DNA of 64,000 nucleotides from Enterobacter sp. RHBSTW-00994 (GTDB lineage: Bacteria > Pseudomonadota > Gammaproteobacteria > Enterobacterales > Enterobacteriaceae): the NCBI RefSeq assembly GCF_013782625.1, contig NZ_CP056199.1, positions 1,816,588-1,880,587 of the forward strand, in the 5' to 3' direction. Position 1 is the first letter of the stretch. Each line of letters opens with the position of its first letter. This document shows, one piece after another, positions 51,670 to 60,925 of the stretch. The notes beneath the pieces were generated by a model that ran no database searches, was not told the DNA's origin, and saw nothing but the letters and a program-made list of their open reading frames with translations. A program made the translations under genes and the position numbers.

Positions 51670-52890
51670 ATGAAATTGCATGAACTGAAGCAAAAACGTA
51701 ACACCATCGCCACTGACATGCGTGCCCTGCACGAAAAGATTGGTGATGCCACCTGGACTGATGAGCAGCGCAACCAGTGGAATACTGCTAAATCAGAACT
51801 GGATGCACTCGATGAGCAGATTGGTCGCGTAGAAGAGCTTCGTCGCCTCGACCAAACCCATGTTGAAGAGCAGGAAGAAGGACATCGGCAGCAGCGTAAC
51901 AGTTCTCCGGAAAATCAGAATGCAGAGCGTCGCGCTGTAGCGTTTGATAAGTTTCTGCGTAACGGTTTCAGCGAACTATCTTCTGAAGAACGTCAGGCAC
52001 TCAAAGAATTACGTGCGCAGGGTACTTCACCCGATGCTAAAGGCGGTTACACAGTGCCAACGCAGATGCTGAATAAAATCGTCGACTCGATGAAAGCCTA
52101 TGGCGGCATTGCCAGCGTTGCGCAGATCCTTAATACCTCTAATGGACAGGATATTACCTGGTCAACGTCTGACGGTACTGCGGAAGAAGGGGAGCTCCTG
52201 GGTGAAAATACCGAAACTACCGAAGAGGATGTGACCTTTGGTACTGCAATTCTCGGTGCTAAAAAGCTTTCTTCTAAAATCATCCGTGTCTCAAACGAGC
52301 TTCTGCAGGACAGTGGCGTGGATATTGAGGCATACCTTTCGGCTCGCATTGGTCAGCGTATCTCTCGTGGTGAAGCCCGATACCTGGTTCAGGGCTCTGG
52401 CGCAGGTGCACCTGTTCAGCCAAAAGGACTGGTTACATCGGTGACGGGTACGGTGAACACCGCTGCGGCGGCTGCATTCACCTGGCAGGAAATGAACAAA
52501 CTGAAACATGCAATCGACCCGGCTTATCGCGGTGGTCCTAAATTCCGCTGGGCTTTCAACGATTCGACGTTACAGGTGATCGAGGAGATGGTTGATGGTC
52601 AGAACCGACCTTTGTGGTTGCCTGACGTTGCTGGTGGCACTCCTGCAACTATCCTGAATATTCCCTACGTTATCGACCAGGCTATCGACAGTGCCGCAGC
52701 GGGTAAAAAATTCGCTTTCCTGGGCGATTTTGACCGATTCATTATTCGCCGCCTTAACTATATGACGCTGAAGCGACTGGTCGAACGTTATGCTGAGTTT
52801 GATCAGACGGCGTTTCTGGCCTTCCACCGCTTTGACTGTGTTCTGGAAGATACTGCAGCGATTAAAGCGTTGGTGGGAAAACCAGCGTAA
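51670..52890 (+). CDS. Major capsid protein, HK97 fold
   Basis: A 406-residue capsid precursor. Residues 1 to about 115 are the coiled-coil delta (scaffold) domain (MKLHELKQKRNTIATDMRAL ...). The HK97 fold follows (GGYTVPTQMLNKIVDSMKAY; EGELLGENTETTEEDVTFG; KFAFLGDFDRFIIRRLNYM). The protease upstream should cut near residue 115. Confidence 0.95.
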   Translation: MKLHELKQKRNTIATDMRALHEKIGDATWTDEQRNQWNTAKSELDALDEQIGRVEELRRLDQTHVEEQEEGHRQQRNSSPENQNAERRAVAFDKFLRNGFSELSSEERQALKELRAQGTSPDAKGGYTVPTQMLNKIVDSMKAYGGIASVAQILNTSNGQDITWSTSDGTAEEGELLGENTETTEEDVTFGTAILGAKKLSSKIIRVSNELLQDSGVDIEAYLSARIGQRISRGEARYLVQGSGAGAPVQPKGLVTSVTGTVNTAAAAAFTWQEMNKLKHAIDPAYRGGPKFRWAFNDSTLQVIEEMVDGQNRPLWLPDVAGGTPATILNIPYVIDQAIDSAAAGKKFAFLGDFDRFIIRRLNYMTLKRLVERYAEFDQTAFLAFHRFDCVLEDTAAIKALVGKPA

Positions 52891-52911
52891 TTCTTACCAC
52901 TGTCAAATGAC

Positions 52912-52931
52912 GCCGCGAAAGCGGTTTTTTT
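52912..52931 (+). terminator. Terminator after the capsid gene
   Basis: CCGC-GAAA-GCGG is followed by seven T's. A short GNRA-capped stem here may reduce expression of downstream genes relative to capsid. Confidence 0.75.
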
Positions 52932-52963
52932 ATGCCTGCTGTATGGCGGGCATAAGGATTCTT

Positions 52964-53287
52964 ATGCTGCTTGACCTGAGTGAAATTAAGCGGCAGCTCC
53001 GGCTTGAAGATGATTATGCAGAGGAAGACGAGCTGCTGAATATGATTGGCGGTGCTGTACAGTCCAGAACCGAGTCATTCCTGAATCGTAATCTTTATGC
53101 GAAAAAATCGGACCTCTCCGACGCTGATCCAGAGGGTCTGGTCATGACTGACGATATAAAACTGGGGATGCTGCTTCTGGTAACCCATTTTTATGAGAAT
53201 CGTTCATCTGTTTCTGAAGTCGAAAAAATGGAAATGCCACAGTCATATACCTGGCTTGTTGGCCCTTACCGGTTTATCCCGTTATGA
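52964..53287 (+). CDS. Head-tail connector, gp6-like
   Basis: A 107-residue adaptor: LLDLSEIKRQLRLEDDYAEE, LLNMIGGAVQSRTESFLNRN and KLGMLLLVTHFYENRSSV are typical of gp6-like connectors. The ATG follows AAGGA. It overlaps the next gene by ATGA. Confidence 0.9.
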   Translation: MLLDLSEIKRQLRLEDDYAEEDELLNMIGGAVQSRTESFLNRNLYAKKSDLSDADPEGLVMTDDIKLGMLLLVTHFYENRSSVSEVEKMEMPQSYTWLVGPYRFIPL

Positions 53288-53697
53288 AACTTCGACAGAC
53301 TCAAACCAGCGCAACGTACCTGCTGCCTGATCCTGGTGAACTCGATAAAAGGGTGATGATCCGCCAGCGCGTCGACACGCCGTCAGATGATATGGGCACG
53401 GAGCCGACTTACCCGGTGTCGTTTTATACCTGGGCAAAGGTGGTACAGACCAGCGCGACGACGTATCAGGAAACGGCCCAGACCGACAACGCAATCACCC
53501 ATTACATCACCATTCGCTGGCGCAGTGGCATCACCTCAGATTTCGAGGTGGTGCAGGGTGATATGGTGTTCCGTGTGCATCGTGCGCGGGATCTGAACAG
53601 CAAGCGGCGATTTTTACTGCTTGAGTGTACCGAGCTTGGCGTTCAGCCAGCGACATCAGGAGGGAACAGTAGTGGCAACTCCCTTTTTTCACGTTGA
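53284..53697 (+). CDS. Head closure protein
   Basis: A 137-residue protein with GELDKRVMIRQRVDTPSDDM, FYTWAKVVQTSATTYQETAQ and ITHYITIRWRSGI, the phage head-tail joining (SPP1 gp16/HK97 gp7-like) pattern. It seals the portal after packaging. Confidence 0.9.
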   Translation: MKLRQTQTSATYLLPDPGELDKRVMIRQRVDTPSDDMGTEPTYPVSFYTWAKVVQTSATTYQETAQTDNAITHYITIRWRSGITSDFEVVQGDMVFRVHRARDLNSKRRFLLLECTELGVQPATSGGNSSGNSLFSR

Positions 53698-54175
53698 TTT
53701 TCAGCAACCGAAGGAGATGCGCTTCAACCGGGCCCGTGTCCGCCGCGCATTTATTCATATTGGTCAGCGCCATATGCGTGACGCCCGCCGTCTGGTGATG
53801 CGCCGGGGCCGATCTGAACCAGGTGAAAACCCCGGTTATCAAAGTGGACGCCTGGCAAAATCAATCGGCTTTATGGTCCCCAGGGCAAGTAAAAACCGCC
53901 CCGGCTTTATGACCCGCATTGCACCTAACCAGCGTAACGGTCAGGGAAACCGGCTTATCACGGGCGATTTTTACCCAGCCTTTCTTTTCTATGGTGTTCG
54001 TGGTGGCGCAAAACGTCGTCGCAGTCATCAGCGCGGTGCTTCTGGCGGCAGCGGCTGGCGGCTGGCTCCGCGAAATAACTTCATGGTGGAAACGCTGGAA
54101 AAAAACAGCCCGTGGACGCGCTATTACCTTCTGCGTGAACTTCGCCAGTCGCTTAAACCGGAGAAACGTCGCTGA
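53672..54175 (+). CDS. HK97 gp10-like morphogenesis protein
   Basis: The 167-residue protein starts with GTG after AGGAGG. RVRRAFIHIGQRHMRDARR, RLAKSIGFMVPRASKNRPG and FLFYGVRGGAKRRRSHQRGA make it strongly basic. It belongs to the HK97 gp10 family by position and pattern, at the head-tail joint. Confidence 0.82.
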   Translation: MATPFFHVDFQQPKEMRFNRARVRRAFIHIGQRHMRDARRLVMRRGRSEPGENPGYQSGRLAKSIGFMVPRASKNRPGFMTRIAPNQRNGQGNRLITGDFYPAFLFYGVRGGAKRRRSHQRGASGGSGWRLAPRNNFMVETLEKNSPWTRYYLLRELRQSLKPEKRR

Positions 54176-54735
54176 TGAAACTCACCCCTGTTATTGCTGC
54201 GCTTCGCGCCCGATGTCCTGTTTTCGAAAATCGTGTTGCGGGTGCGGCGCAGTTTAAGGACCTGCCTGAAGTCGGCAAGATGAAACTCCCGGCAGCTTAT
54301 GTTGTTCCTGGTGATGATTCACCTGGGGAGCAGAAAAGTCAGACGGATTACTGGCAGACGCTGACTGAAGGTTTTTCCGTGATCGTGTTTGTCAGCAACG
54401 GACGTGACGAACGCGGCCAGTTTGCATCTTATGATGTGGTTCATGATGTCCGTCAGATGTTGTTTAAAGCGTTGCTGGGCTGGAATCCGGAAGAACGCGG
54501 GAATCCGATCACCTACAGCGGAGGCTCGCTCCTTGATGTAAACCGCCATGAACTGAGCTATCAGTTCGACTTTGTCGTCGAAAACGAACTGGGTGAAGAC
54601 GACACGCGGCAGCAGGGCGAGCTAAACGACCTGGATGATTTTAAAACACTCTCAATCGATGTGGATTTTATTAACCCTGGCAATGGGCCTGATGATGTGA
54701 TCGAACATCACACAGAAATTACTCTTCCTGACTGA
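54175..54735 (+). CDS. Tail terminator-like protein, Gp37 type
   Basis: A 186-residue protein with VIAALRARCPVFENRVAGAA, KLPAAYVVPGDDSPG and FSVIVFVSNGRDERGQ. The position before DUF2635 and the sheath corresponds to Mu gp37. It would cap the contractile tail. It shares one base with the upstream stop. Confidence 0.8.
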   Translation: MKLTPVIAALRARCPVFENRVAGAAQFKDLPEVGKMKLPAAYVVPGDDSPGEQKSQTDYWQTLTEGFSVIVFVSNGRDERGQFASYDVVHDVRQMLFKALLGWNPEERGNPITYSGGSLLDVNRHELSYQFDFVVENELGEDDTRQQGELNDLDDFKTLSIDVDFINPGNGPDDVIEHHTEITLPD

Positions 54736-54743
54736 GGAACACC

Positions 54744-54926
54744 ATGTTTGTGAAACCCAAAGACGGGCGGTCAGTTCATGACCCAGCCCGGGGCGACTTA
54801 TTGCCTGTAGAAGGGCGGAACGTCGAACCGAACCAGTACTGGTTCCGTCGTGAAATCGACGGTGATATCGAAATTGGTCAGCCGGAAAAAGGCGGTAAAC
54901 CGGATAATAAGGTGGTCACTAAATGA
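54744..54926 (+). CDS. DUF2635 protein (Mu gp38-like)
   Basis: A 60-residue protein, MFVKPKDGRSVHDPARGDLL with VEGRNVEPNQYWFRREIDGD, the DUF2635 pattern found before the sheath gene in Mu-like tails. Its role is unknown. Confidence 0.88.
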   Translation: MFVKPKDGRSVHDPARGDLLPVEGRNVEPNQYWFRREIDGDIEIGQPEKGGKPDNKVVTK

Positions 54927-56416
54927 CTGTATCCATGAATAACATTCCGTCCGATCTCCGCGTACCGCTTTTCTACGCCGAAATGGACAACAGTGCGGCA
55001 AATACAGCGCAAACCAGTGCCCCATCGCTGCTGATTGGTCATGCGAATACCGGGGCAAATATTGCCACGAATCAACTGGTCTTTATGCCGTCGAAAGACT
55101 ACGCGATCCAGCAGTGCGGTGCAGGCAGTCAGATGGCGCGTATGGTGGAAGCCTACCGGCTCACCGATCCATTTGGTGAGTTATGGGTGATTGCCGTACC
55201 TGATACTGGCACAGCCGCAACGTTTACGCTGACAGTAACTGGCGCGGCCACGGAGTCCGGTGTTGTCAGTCTGTACATTGGACGCAGACGTATTCAGGCT
55301 AACGTTACCACTGGTGATGATACCTCTGCTGTGGCATCTGCCATTGCCGCCGCCATTACTGCTGACGGGCAAACGCCGTTTACCGCATCTGCTGCTGCAG
55401 GTGTTGTAACGCTTACGGCCCGCCATAAAGGAACATGGGCAAACGATATTCCGATCACACTGAACTACTACGGCTTCAGTGGAGGTGAAGTGCTTCCTGC
55501 CGGCATTCTTATTGCTATTGCAGCGGGTGTGGCTGGAGCGGGTGCGCCGGTATTGTCAGGAACCATTGCAGCGATGGGGGATGAACCGTTCGACTATATT
55601 GGACACCCGTTCAACGACACCGCGTCTATGAACACGTTCACGCTGGAAATGAACGATACCAGTGGTCGCTGGAGCTGGTTACGCCAGATTTACGGGCACG
55701 TGTATACGTCTAAAATCGCTGCGATAAGTGACCTGATCACCGTTGGCGATATGTTCAACGACCCGCATGTGACGCTGGCAGGCTATGAAAAAGCGGTGCA
55801 GTCGTGCCCCGATGAGCTGGCGGCGAGCCGTACAGCCAGGGCTGCAGTGTTCCTGCGTATAGACCCTGCACGCCCGACGCAAACGGGCGAGCTTACCGGG
55901 ATGCTTCCGCCTCCGAAGGGTAAGCGATTTATTAGTACCGAACAGCAGTCATTACTGACTCACGGTATCGCTACTGCGAAAGCAGAAGGTGGTGTGCTGC
56001 GTACTCAGCGCGATATCACCACGTACAAGAAAAATGCCTATGGCGTGGCGGATGACAGCTATCTGGACAGTGAAACGCTGCATACCAGCGCGTATGTCCT
56101 CCGTCGTCTTAAATCGGTGATCACCAGCAAGTACGGGCGTCATAAGCTGGCGAATGACGGTACACGCTTTGGCCCTGGCCAGGCCATCGTAACGCCTGCG
56201 GTTATTAAGGGTGAATTGCTGGCGACATATCGCCAGATGGAGCGTGAAGGCATAGTAGAAAACTATGAACTGTTCAAAAAATATCTGATCGTTGAGCGCG
56301 ATGCTAATTACCCGACCCGCATCAACGTGCTGTACCCACCTGACTACGTTAACCAGTTGCGTGTCTTCGCATTGCTTAACCAGTTCCGTCTTCAGTATCA
56401 AGAGGAGTCCGCATAA
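54923..56416 (+). CDS. Contractile tail sheath protein, Mu gpL-like
   Basis: A 497-residue sheath subunit. LRVPLFYAEMDNSAANTAQ at the start, then APSLLIGHANTGANIATNQL, a central variable domain, and the conserved C-terminal part (LRTQRDITTYKKNAYGVADD; SYLDSETLHTSAYVLRRLKS). It shows the phage is a myovirus. It overlaps the upstream gene by ATGA. Confidence 0.95.
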   Translation: MTVSMNNIPSDLRVPLFYAEMDNSAANTAQTSAPSLLIGHANTGANIATNQLVFMPSKDYAIQQCGAGSQMARMVEAYRLTDPFGELWVIAVPDTGTAATFTLTVTGAATESGVVSLYIGRRRIQANVTTGDDTSAVASAIAAAITADGQTPFTASAAAGVVTLTARHKGTWANDIPITLNYYGFSGGEVLPAGILIAIAAGVAGAGAPVLSGTIAAMGDEPFDYIGHPFNDTASMNTFTLEMNDTSGRWSWLRQIYGHVYTSKIAAISDLITVGDMFNDPHVTLAGYEKAVQSCPDELAASRTARAAVFLRIDPARPTQTGELTGMLPPPKGKRFISTEQQSLLTHGIATAKAEGGVLRTQRDITTYKKNAYGVADDSYLDSETLHTSAYVLRRLKSVITSKYGRHKLANDGTRFGPGQAIVTPAVIKGELLATYRQMEREGIVENYELFKKYLIVERDANYPTRINVLYPPDYVNQLRVFALLNQFRLQYQEESA

Positions 56417-56772
56417 TGTCGCGCATTGGTGGTACTTGTTATTTCAAAATTGACGGCCAGCAGTTGTCGCTGACAGGCGGCATTGAAGTTTCGATGAACA
56501 AGACGGTCAATGATGATGTCATTGGCCAGGACGGTTCAGTGGATCGTAAAGAGACACACCGCGCACCATACATCAAAGGCACTTTCAAAGTGCCTCAGAA
56601 TTTTCCAGTCAGCAAGATCACTACGTCAGACCAGATGACAATTACTGCTGAGCTAGCGAATGGTCAGGTCTATGTTCTGTCGTCTGCCTGGCTGCACGGT
56701 GAAGCCAACCACAACGCCGAAGAAGGCACGGCTGACCTTGAATTCCACGGAGAAGAAGGAGATTACCAGTAA
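56416..56772 (+). CDS. Tail tube protein, Mu gpM-like
   Basis: A 118-residue tube subunit: GGTCYFKIDGQQLSLTGGIE, RAPYIKGTFKVPQNFPVSKI and NHNAEEGTADLEFHG. It lies immediately after the sheath, sharing one base. Confidence 0.92.
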   Translation: MSRIGGTCYFKIDGQQLSLTGGIEVSMNKTVNDDVIGQDGSVDRKETHRAPYIKGTFKVPQNFPVSKITTSDQMTITAELANGQVYVLSSAWLHGEANHNAEEGTADLEFHGEEGDYQ

Positions 56773-57041
56773 TGAAAGAGCTTCCGCTGGTAAAAGCTGT
56801 CACTGCGCATGGAGAAACGATCGGCGTCCTGGAATTCAACGACCCCACGGGTAAAGACGTTCGTGAACTGGGTTATCCCTACCAGATGAACCAGGATGAG
56901 TCGATCAAGCTTCAGGCACACATTATTGCGAAATACATTGTCAGGCTGGCAAATGTCCCTTTGAGCACTGTTGATCAGATGTCCCCAGGAGACCTGAATT
57001 CTGCTGGCTGGCTGATTGCCGGTTTTTTCCTCCAGGGCTGA
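56772..57041 (+). CDS. Tail assembly chaperone, Mu gp41-like (unshifted product)
   Basis: An 89-residue protein: ELPLVKAVTAHGETIGVLEF, GKDVRELGYPYQMNQDESIK and MSPGDLNSAGWLIAGFFLQG. The slippery heptamer T-TTT-TTC at 57023-57029 is close to its stop codon and allows a -1 shift into a second open frame. Confidence 0.9.
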   Translation: MKELPLVKAVTAHGETIGVLEFNDPTGKDVRELGYPYQMNQDESIKLQAHIIAKYIVRLANVPLSTVDQMSPGDLNSAGWLIAGFFLQG

Positions 57042-57190
57042 CGGCGGAGTATCTCACCGACCGCTATTTTGACTGCGCCAGTTACTGGCGCATCAATCCT
57101 CTTGAATTGCTGAATATGCCTATCAGTGAGATCCCTTTACTGGTCAGCCAGGCAAACAGAATAGAGCAGGAGAAGCATCGCAATGGCTGA
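56772..57190 (+). CDS. Tail assembly chaperone, -1 frameshift product
   Basis: A -1 slip at T-TTT-TTC (57023-57029) joins codons 1-86 to the frame read from 57029 to the stop at 57190. This gives about 139 residues and adds PPGLTAEYLTDRYFDCASYW and later WRINPLELLNMPISEIPLLV. The second frame stays open for 53 codons and has no start of its own. Overlapping frameshifted chaperones before the tape-measure gene are a conserved feature of long-tailed phages. Confidence 0.85.
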
Positions 57191-58973
57191 GTTTGAATTA
57201 AAGGCGCTAATCACAGGCGTGGATAAACTTTCCCCTGCGCTTTCTCGAATGCAGAAAAACATTCGTGGTTTTAAACGCCAGGCTGAAGAGGCATCAAAAG
57301 GAGGGATTGCTCTTGCTGGTGGTCTGGCGGCAGGGCTGACAGTATCCCTCAAAGCCTATGCAGATCAGGAGAATGCGGCCACAGGTCTGAAAGTGGCGAT
57401 GATGCAGGCCAATGGTGAGGTCGGCAACAGTTTCGAAAAAATCAATAAACTTGCTGTCGGGCTTGGTAATCAGTTACCGGGCACGACGGCTGATTTCCAG
57501 AACATGATGCAGATGCTTGTCCGTCAGGGTATTCCGGCAGAGAACATCCTCGGGGGAGTGGGTAAGGCTACAGCCTATCTTGCTGTGCAACTGAAAAAGA
57601 CACCTGAAGCGGCTGCTGAGTTTGCAGCAAAAATGCAGGACGCAACAGGAACTGCCTCGGATGACATGATGGGGCTGTTCGATACCATACAGAAGGCATT
57701 CTATCTTGGTGTTGATGATACCAACATGCTCTCGTTCTTCACCAAGACCAGCTCTGTACTGAAGATGGTAAACAAGGATGGACTGAAAGCCGCACAGGGG
57801 CTGGCCCCAATCAGCGTGATGATGGACCAGATGGGTATGCAGGGTGAATCTGCTGGTAACGCCCTGAGAAAAGTCATTCAGTCGGGTCTTGATGTCAAAA
57901 AAGTTAAAGGTGTAAATAAAATTCTTGATCGTCAAAAACTTGGGGTAAACCTTGATTTTACTGACGGTAAAGGAGGCTTTGGCGGTCTGGACAATATGTT
58001 CCAGCAGCTTTCAAAGCTACGCAAATTAACTGACGTCAAACGAACTGGAGTACTTAAGGCGTTGTTTGGTGATGACGCGGAGACACTCCAGGTTGTTAAT
58101 GCACTTATCGACAAAGGTAAGGATGGTTACGATCAGGTTCAGCAGAAAATGAACAAGCAGGCCAGCCTGAACAAACGTGTAGAAGCTCAGCTCGGAACAC
58201 TGGCTAACCTGTGGGAGGCAATGACAGGTACGGCTACCAACGGGCTTGCTGCTATCGGTAGTGCATTTTCTGGTGACACAAAAAATCTGACGATCTGGCT
58301 TGGTGATTTGGGCGAAAGATTCACGACCTTTGCTGACCAGAATCCGAGGGTTATTCGTAGTGTTGTGGGACTTGTTGCAGGTCTTGCCACCCTCAAACTG
58401 GGAATTATGGGGGTAGGGCAGGCCATCACTATTGCCAGCAGACTTGCATCAATGACGCCGCTTGGGATGATCCTGTCAGGAATAGCGTTGGCTGCTGGTC
58501 TTATTATTTCAAACTGGGATGCCATCGGACCTTATTTTAAAAAAATGTGGGACACAGTTAGCCCTTATTTTGAAACCGGATGGGAACTTATCAAAAAGGT
58601 GTTTGGCTGGACACCGCTTGGGATGGTTATCAAAAACTGGGCTCCGGTTGTTAAATGGTTCCAGGATAAGTGGGAAAAACTAAAACCCATCATCGAGTGG
58701 TTTACCGATGGAGCGAGTGATACGGTCGCTGCCGCGAATGCCGCTCAGTGGGGGGCGGGTGGCTATGGGGCTTATGGTACGGGTGTACCATCACCAGGCT
58801 ATAACCCTTACCAGATAAAACAGGGACCAGCCTCTCAGCCACAGGGAAAGGTTACTGTTCAGTTTGAGAATGCTCCGCCAGGCATGAAGGTCACTGACAC
58901 ACGCGCTTCCGGCATTGATGTAAATCACGATGTTGGTTATACGAGGATCGGTAAAGTTGGCATGGGTGGTTAA
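57183..58973 (+). CDS. Tail tape measure protein (Mu gp42-like)
   Basis: A 596-residue protein that sets tail length. It has an N-terminal coiled part (LSRMQKNIRGFKRQAEEASK), PGTTADFQNMMQMLVRQGIP, and the phage tail tape-measure core (TGTASDDMMGLFDTIQKAFY). Two hydrophobic segments lie near residues 390-440 (VVGLVAGLATLKLGIMGVG; GMILSGIALAAGLIISNW). The C-terminus is glycine-rich. Confidence 0.93.
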   Translation: MAEFELKALITGVDKLSPALSRMQKNIRGFKRQAEEASKGGIALAGGLAAGLTVSLKAYADQENAATGLKVAMMQANGEVGNSFEKINKLAVGLGNQLPGTTADFQNMMQMLVRQGIPAENILGGVGKATAYLAVQLKKTPEAAAEFAAKMQDATGTASDDMMGLFDTIQKAFYLGVDDTNMLSFFTKTSSVLKMVNKDGLKAAQGLAPISVMMDQMGMQGESAGNALRKVIQSGLDVKKVKGVNKILDRQKLGVNLDFTDGKGGFGGLDNMFQQLSKLRKLTDVKRTGVLKALFGDDAETLQVVNALIDKGKDGYDQVQQKMNKQASLNKRVEAQLGTLANLWEAMTGTATNGLAAIGSAFSGDTKNLTIWLGDLGERFTTFADQNPRVIRSVVGLVAGLATLKLGIMGVGQAITIASRLASMTPLGMILSGIALAAGLIISNWDAIGPYFKKMWDTVSPYFETGWELIKKVFGWTPLGMVIKNWAPVVKWFQDKWEKLKPIIEWFTDGASDTVAAANAAQWGAGGYGAYGTGVPSPGYNPYQIKQGPASQPQGKVTVQFENAPPGMKVTDTRASGIDVNHDVGYTRIGKVGMGG

Positions 58974-59038
58974 CTGAATGTATTGTGTATTCTCTATCAT
59001 TTGCATAGCAAATAACTTCACCTTAACTAAGGTTAATC

Positions 59039-59563
59039 ATGAATAACACTATTGTGGCCAGCGCAATCATTGGCGTGTCGATGATTTTTTCTGGACTTAT
59101 CATATCTGAGAACATCTCCTTCAAAGATCAGCATGTAATCCCACTTGCTGGTGGCGCTGTAAAGCTTGGTGATATATATAAGGAAGAGAAACTAATTAGC
59201 GCAAAACTCATTTTTAAACAGGGTGAGCAGGTGTTAATTTCTCAAGGCAATCCCGATGACTTTAGCAGTGAAGTTGATAATAAAATTGCTGAAATTATCA
59301 AAGGACTAAATGCCGATAAAACGAAAAATGACGAGCGCATTACACCTGAAACACTCAGTGTTCTTGATGATGCTGAGTTGGAATTAGTTTCAGCAGTGAG
59401 ATACAACAGTGAGCATCAACCAATGTTTACTTTAACTCTTGAAAAAAAAGTTATTCCAATGGTTAAGGGTTCTTACATCAAGGATTTTTCTCTTCAAAAT
59501 ATTAAAAAGTTCGTTGAAAGCCAGCAGCAAGCCTATAGTCAGTCTCTGTTTATAACAAAGTAA
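59039..59563 (+). CDS. Unknown exported/anchored protein inserted in tail module, probable moron
   Basis: A 174-residue protein with an N-terminal helix (IVASAIIGVSMIFSGLIIS) and a polar domain (KLGDIYKEEKLISAKLIFKQ; DKIAEIIKGLN-like helices; LEKKVIPMVKGSYIKDF). I do not recognise a family. It is AT-rich, has 65 non-coding bases before it and its own terminator after it, and splits the tape measure from gene N. It is therefore probably cargo expressed in the lysogen. Confidence 0.75.
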   Translation: MNNTIVASAIIGVSMIFSGLIISENISFKDQHVIPLAGGAVKLGDIYKEEKLISAKLIFKQGEQVLISQGNPDDFSSEVDNKIAEIIKGLNADKTKNDERITPETLSVLDDAELELVSAVRYNSEHQPMFTLTLEKKVIPMVKGSYIKDFSLQNIKKFVESQQQAYSQSLFITK

Positions 59564-59582
59564 TTACCGATATGTTTGAATA

Positions 59583-59609
59583 AAACCCGCCAATAAGCGG
59601 GTTTTTTAT
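59583..59609 (+). terminator. Terminator after the 174-residue gene
   Basis: AAACCCGC-CAATAA-GCGGGTTT is followed by TTT. The stem is almost the same as that after the Q-like gene. Confidence 0.88.
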
Positions 59610-59623
59610 TATCTGGAGTTTAT

Positions 59624-60925
59624 ATGGCGTGGAAAGACAGACTTCAGGAAGCGTCCTTTCGGGGGATTCCATTCAAGGTTGAAGGGGAAGGGGCTCCGGT
59701 AGGGCGTCGTGTTGAAACCCATGAATACCCAAATCGGGACAAACCCTACACGGAAGACCTGGGCAAAGTCACTTTCCGCCCGAATATTACCGCTTATGTT
59801 GTGGGTGATGATTGCTGGGAACAGCGTGACAGACTTATTGAAGCGCTAAACAAACCGGGACCGGGGGCGCTGATTCATCCGACATATGGAGAAATAAGCG
59901 TCTGTGTTGATGGTGAGATTAAAGTCAGCACCACAGCAGGTGAAGGCCGGATGGTTCGCTTTGATCTCCAGTTCGTTGAAGCTGGCGAGTTATCTTATCC
60001 CACTGCCGGTGCAGCAACAGCCAACACCCTGGTATCTTCTTGCTCGGTTCTGGATGACTGTATCAGCGATAACTTTGAAAATTTCAGTATTGATGGTGTT
60101 GCTGATTTTGTTCAAAACGATGTTATCGGCTCAGCCACGGAAATGATGGGGTCTGTATCAGATGCCATGAAGGTGGTGGATTCAACGGTTTCTGATGCCG
60201 CCAGGCTGATGCAGGGTGATATCTCTGTTTTGCTCCCTCCGCCATCATCCGGGAAAACGTTTGTGGATCAGCTTCAGTCCATGTGGCGTACAGGTAAGCG
60301 ACTGTATGGCAATACAGGTGACCTGCTGACGATGATCAAAACGTTTTCAGGAATAAGCCTGGGCAGTGACCTGCAGCCTCATGGCGTGTGGAAAACCGAT
60401 AGTGTCACGACGAAGACGGTTAAAGAGCAGCGCAATTATGTGGCGAGTGCCATTCGGACTACTGCAATCTCCGAGGCTGCTTATACCGTCACCACGATCC
60501 CCGCACTTTCTCAGTCAACAAATAATTCACCCCGGGAGGCAACCGGCTGGCCGTCGGTCACACATCCGGCACTGAATAATGCGGCAGAAGAAACGGTGAC
60601 TGTTGATGTGCCCACCTGGGATGAACTGGTAGATATCCGTGACACGCTGAACACTGCCATTGATAAAGAGATGGCAAGAACCACAGATGACCGATTATTC
60701 CTTGCTCTGCGCCGTGTAAAGTCCGATCTCAACAGTGACATCAAATCCCGTCTTGCTCAGACAGAAAAAACGGTTGAGCGTACCCCGTCTGAGGTTTTGC
60801 CTGCGCTGGTTCTTGCTGCAACCTGGTTTGATAATGCAGCCCGTGAGTCTGACATTGTCAGGCGCAATGCGGTCACACACCCCGGCTTTGTGCCAGTTTC
60901 ACCTCTGAGGGTTCCTGTACGATGA
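59624..60925 (+). CDS. DNA circularisation/tail protein N (Mu gpN-like)
   Basis: A 433-residue protein: WKDRLQEASFRGIPFKVEGE, RVETHEYPNRDKPYTEDLG and FDLQFVEAGELSYPT are the DNA_circ_N domain found in Mu N. It is a baseplate/tail component whose name comes from an older proposal of DNA circularisation. It overlaps gene P by ATGA. Confidence 0.93.
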   Translation: MAWKDRLQEASFRGIPFKVEGEGAPVGRRVETHEYPNRDKPYTEDLGKVTFRPNITAYVVGDDCWEQRDRLIEALNKPGPGALIHPTYGEISVCVDGEIKVSTTAGEGRMVRFDLQFVEAGELSYPTAGAATANTLVSSCSVLDDCISDNFENFSIDGVADFVQNDVIGSATEMMGSVSDAMKVVDSTVSDAARLMQGDISVLLPPPSSGKTFVDQLQSMWRTGKRLYGNTGDLLTMIKTFSGISLGSDLQPHGVWKTDSVTTKTVKEQRNYVASAIRTTAISEAAYTVTTIPALSQSTNNSPREATGWPSVTHPALNNAAEETVTVDVPTWDELVDIRDTLNTAIDKEMARTTDDRLFLALRRVKSDLNSDIKSRLAQTEKTVERTPSEVLPALVLAATWFDNAARESDIVRRNAVTHPGFVPVSPLRVPVR

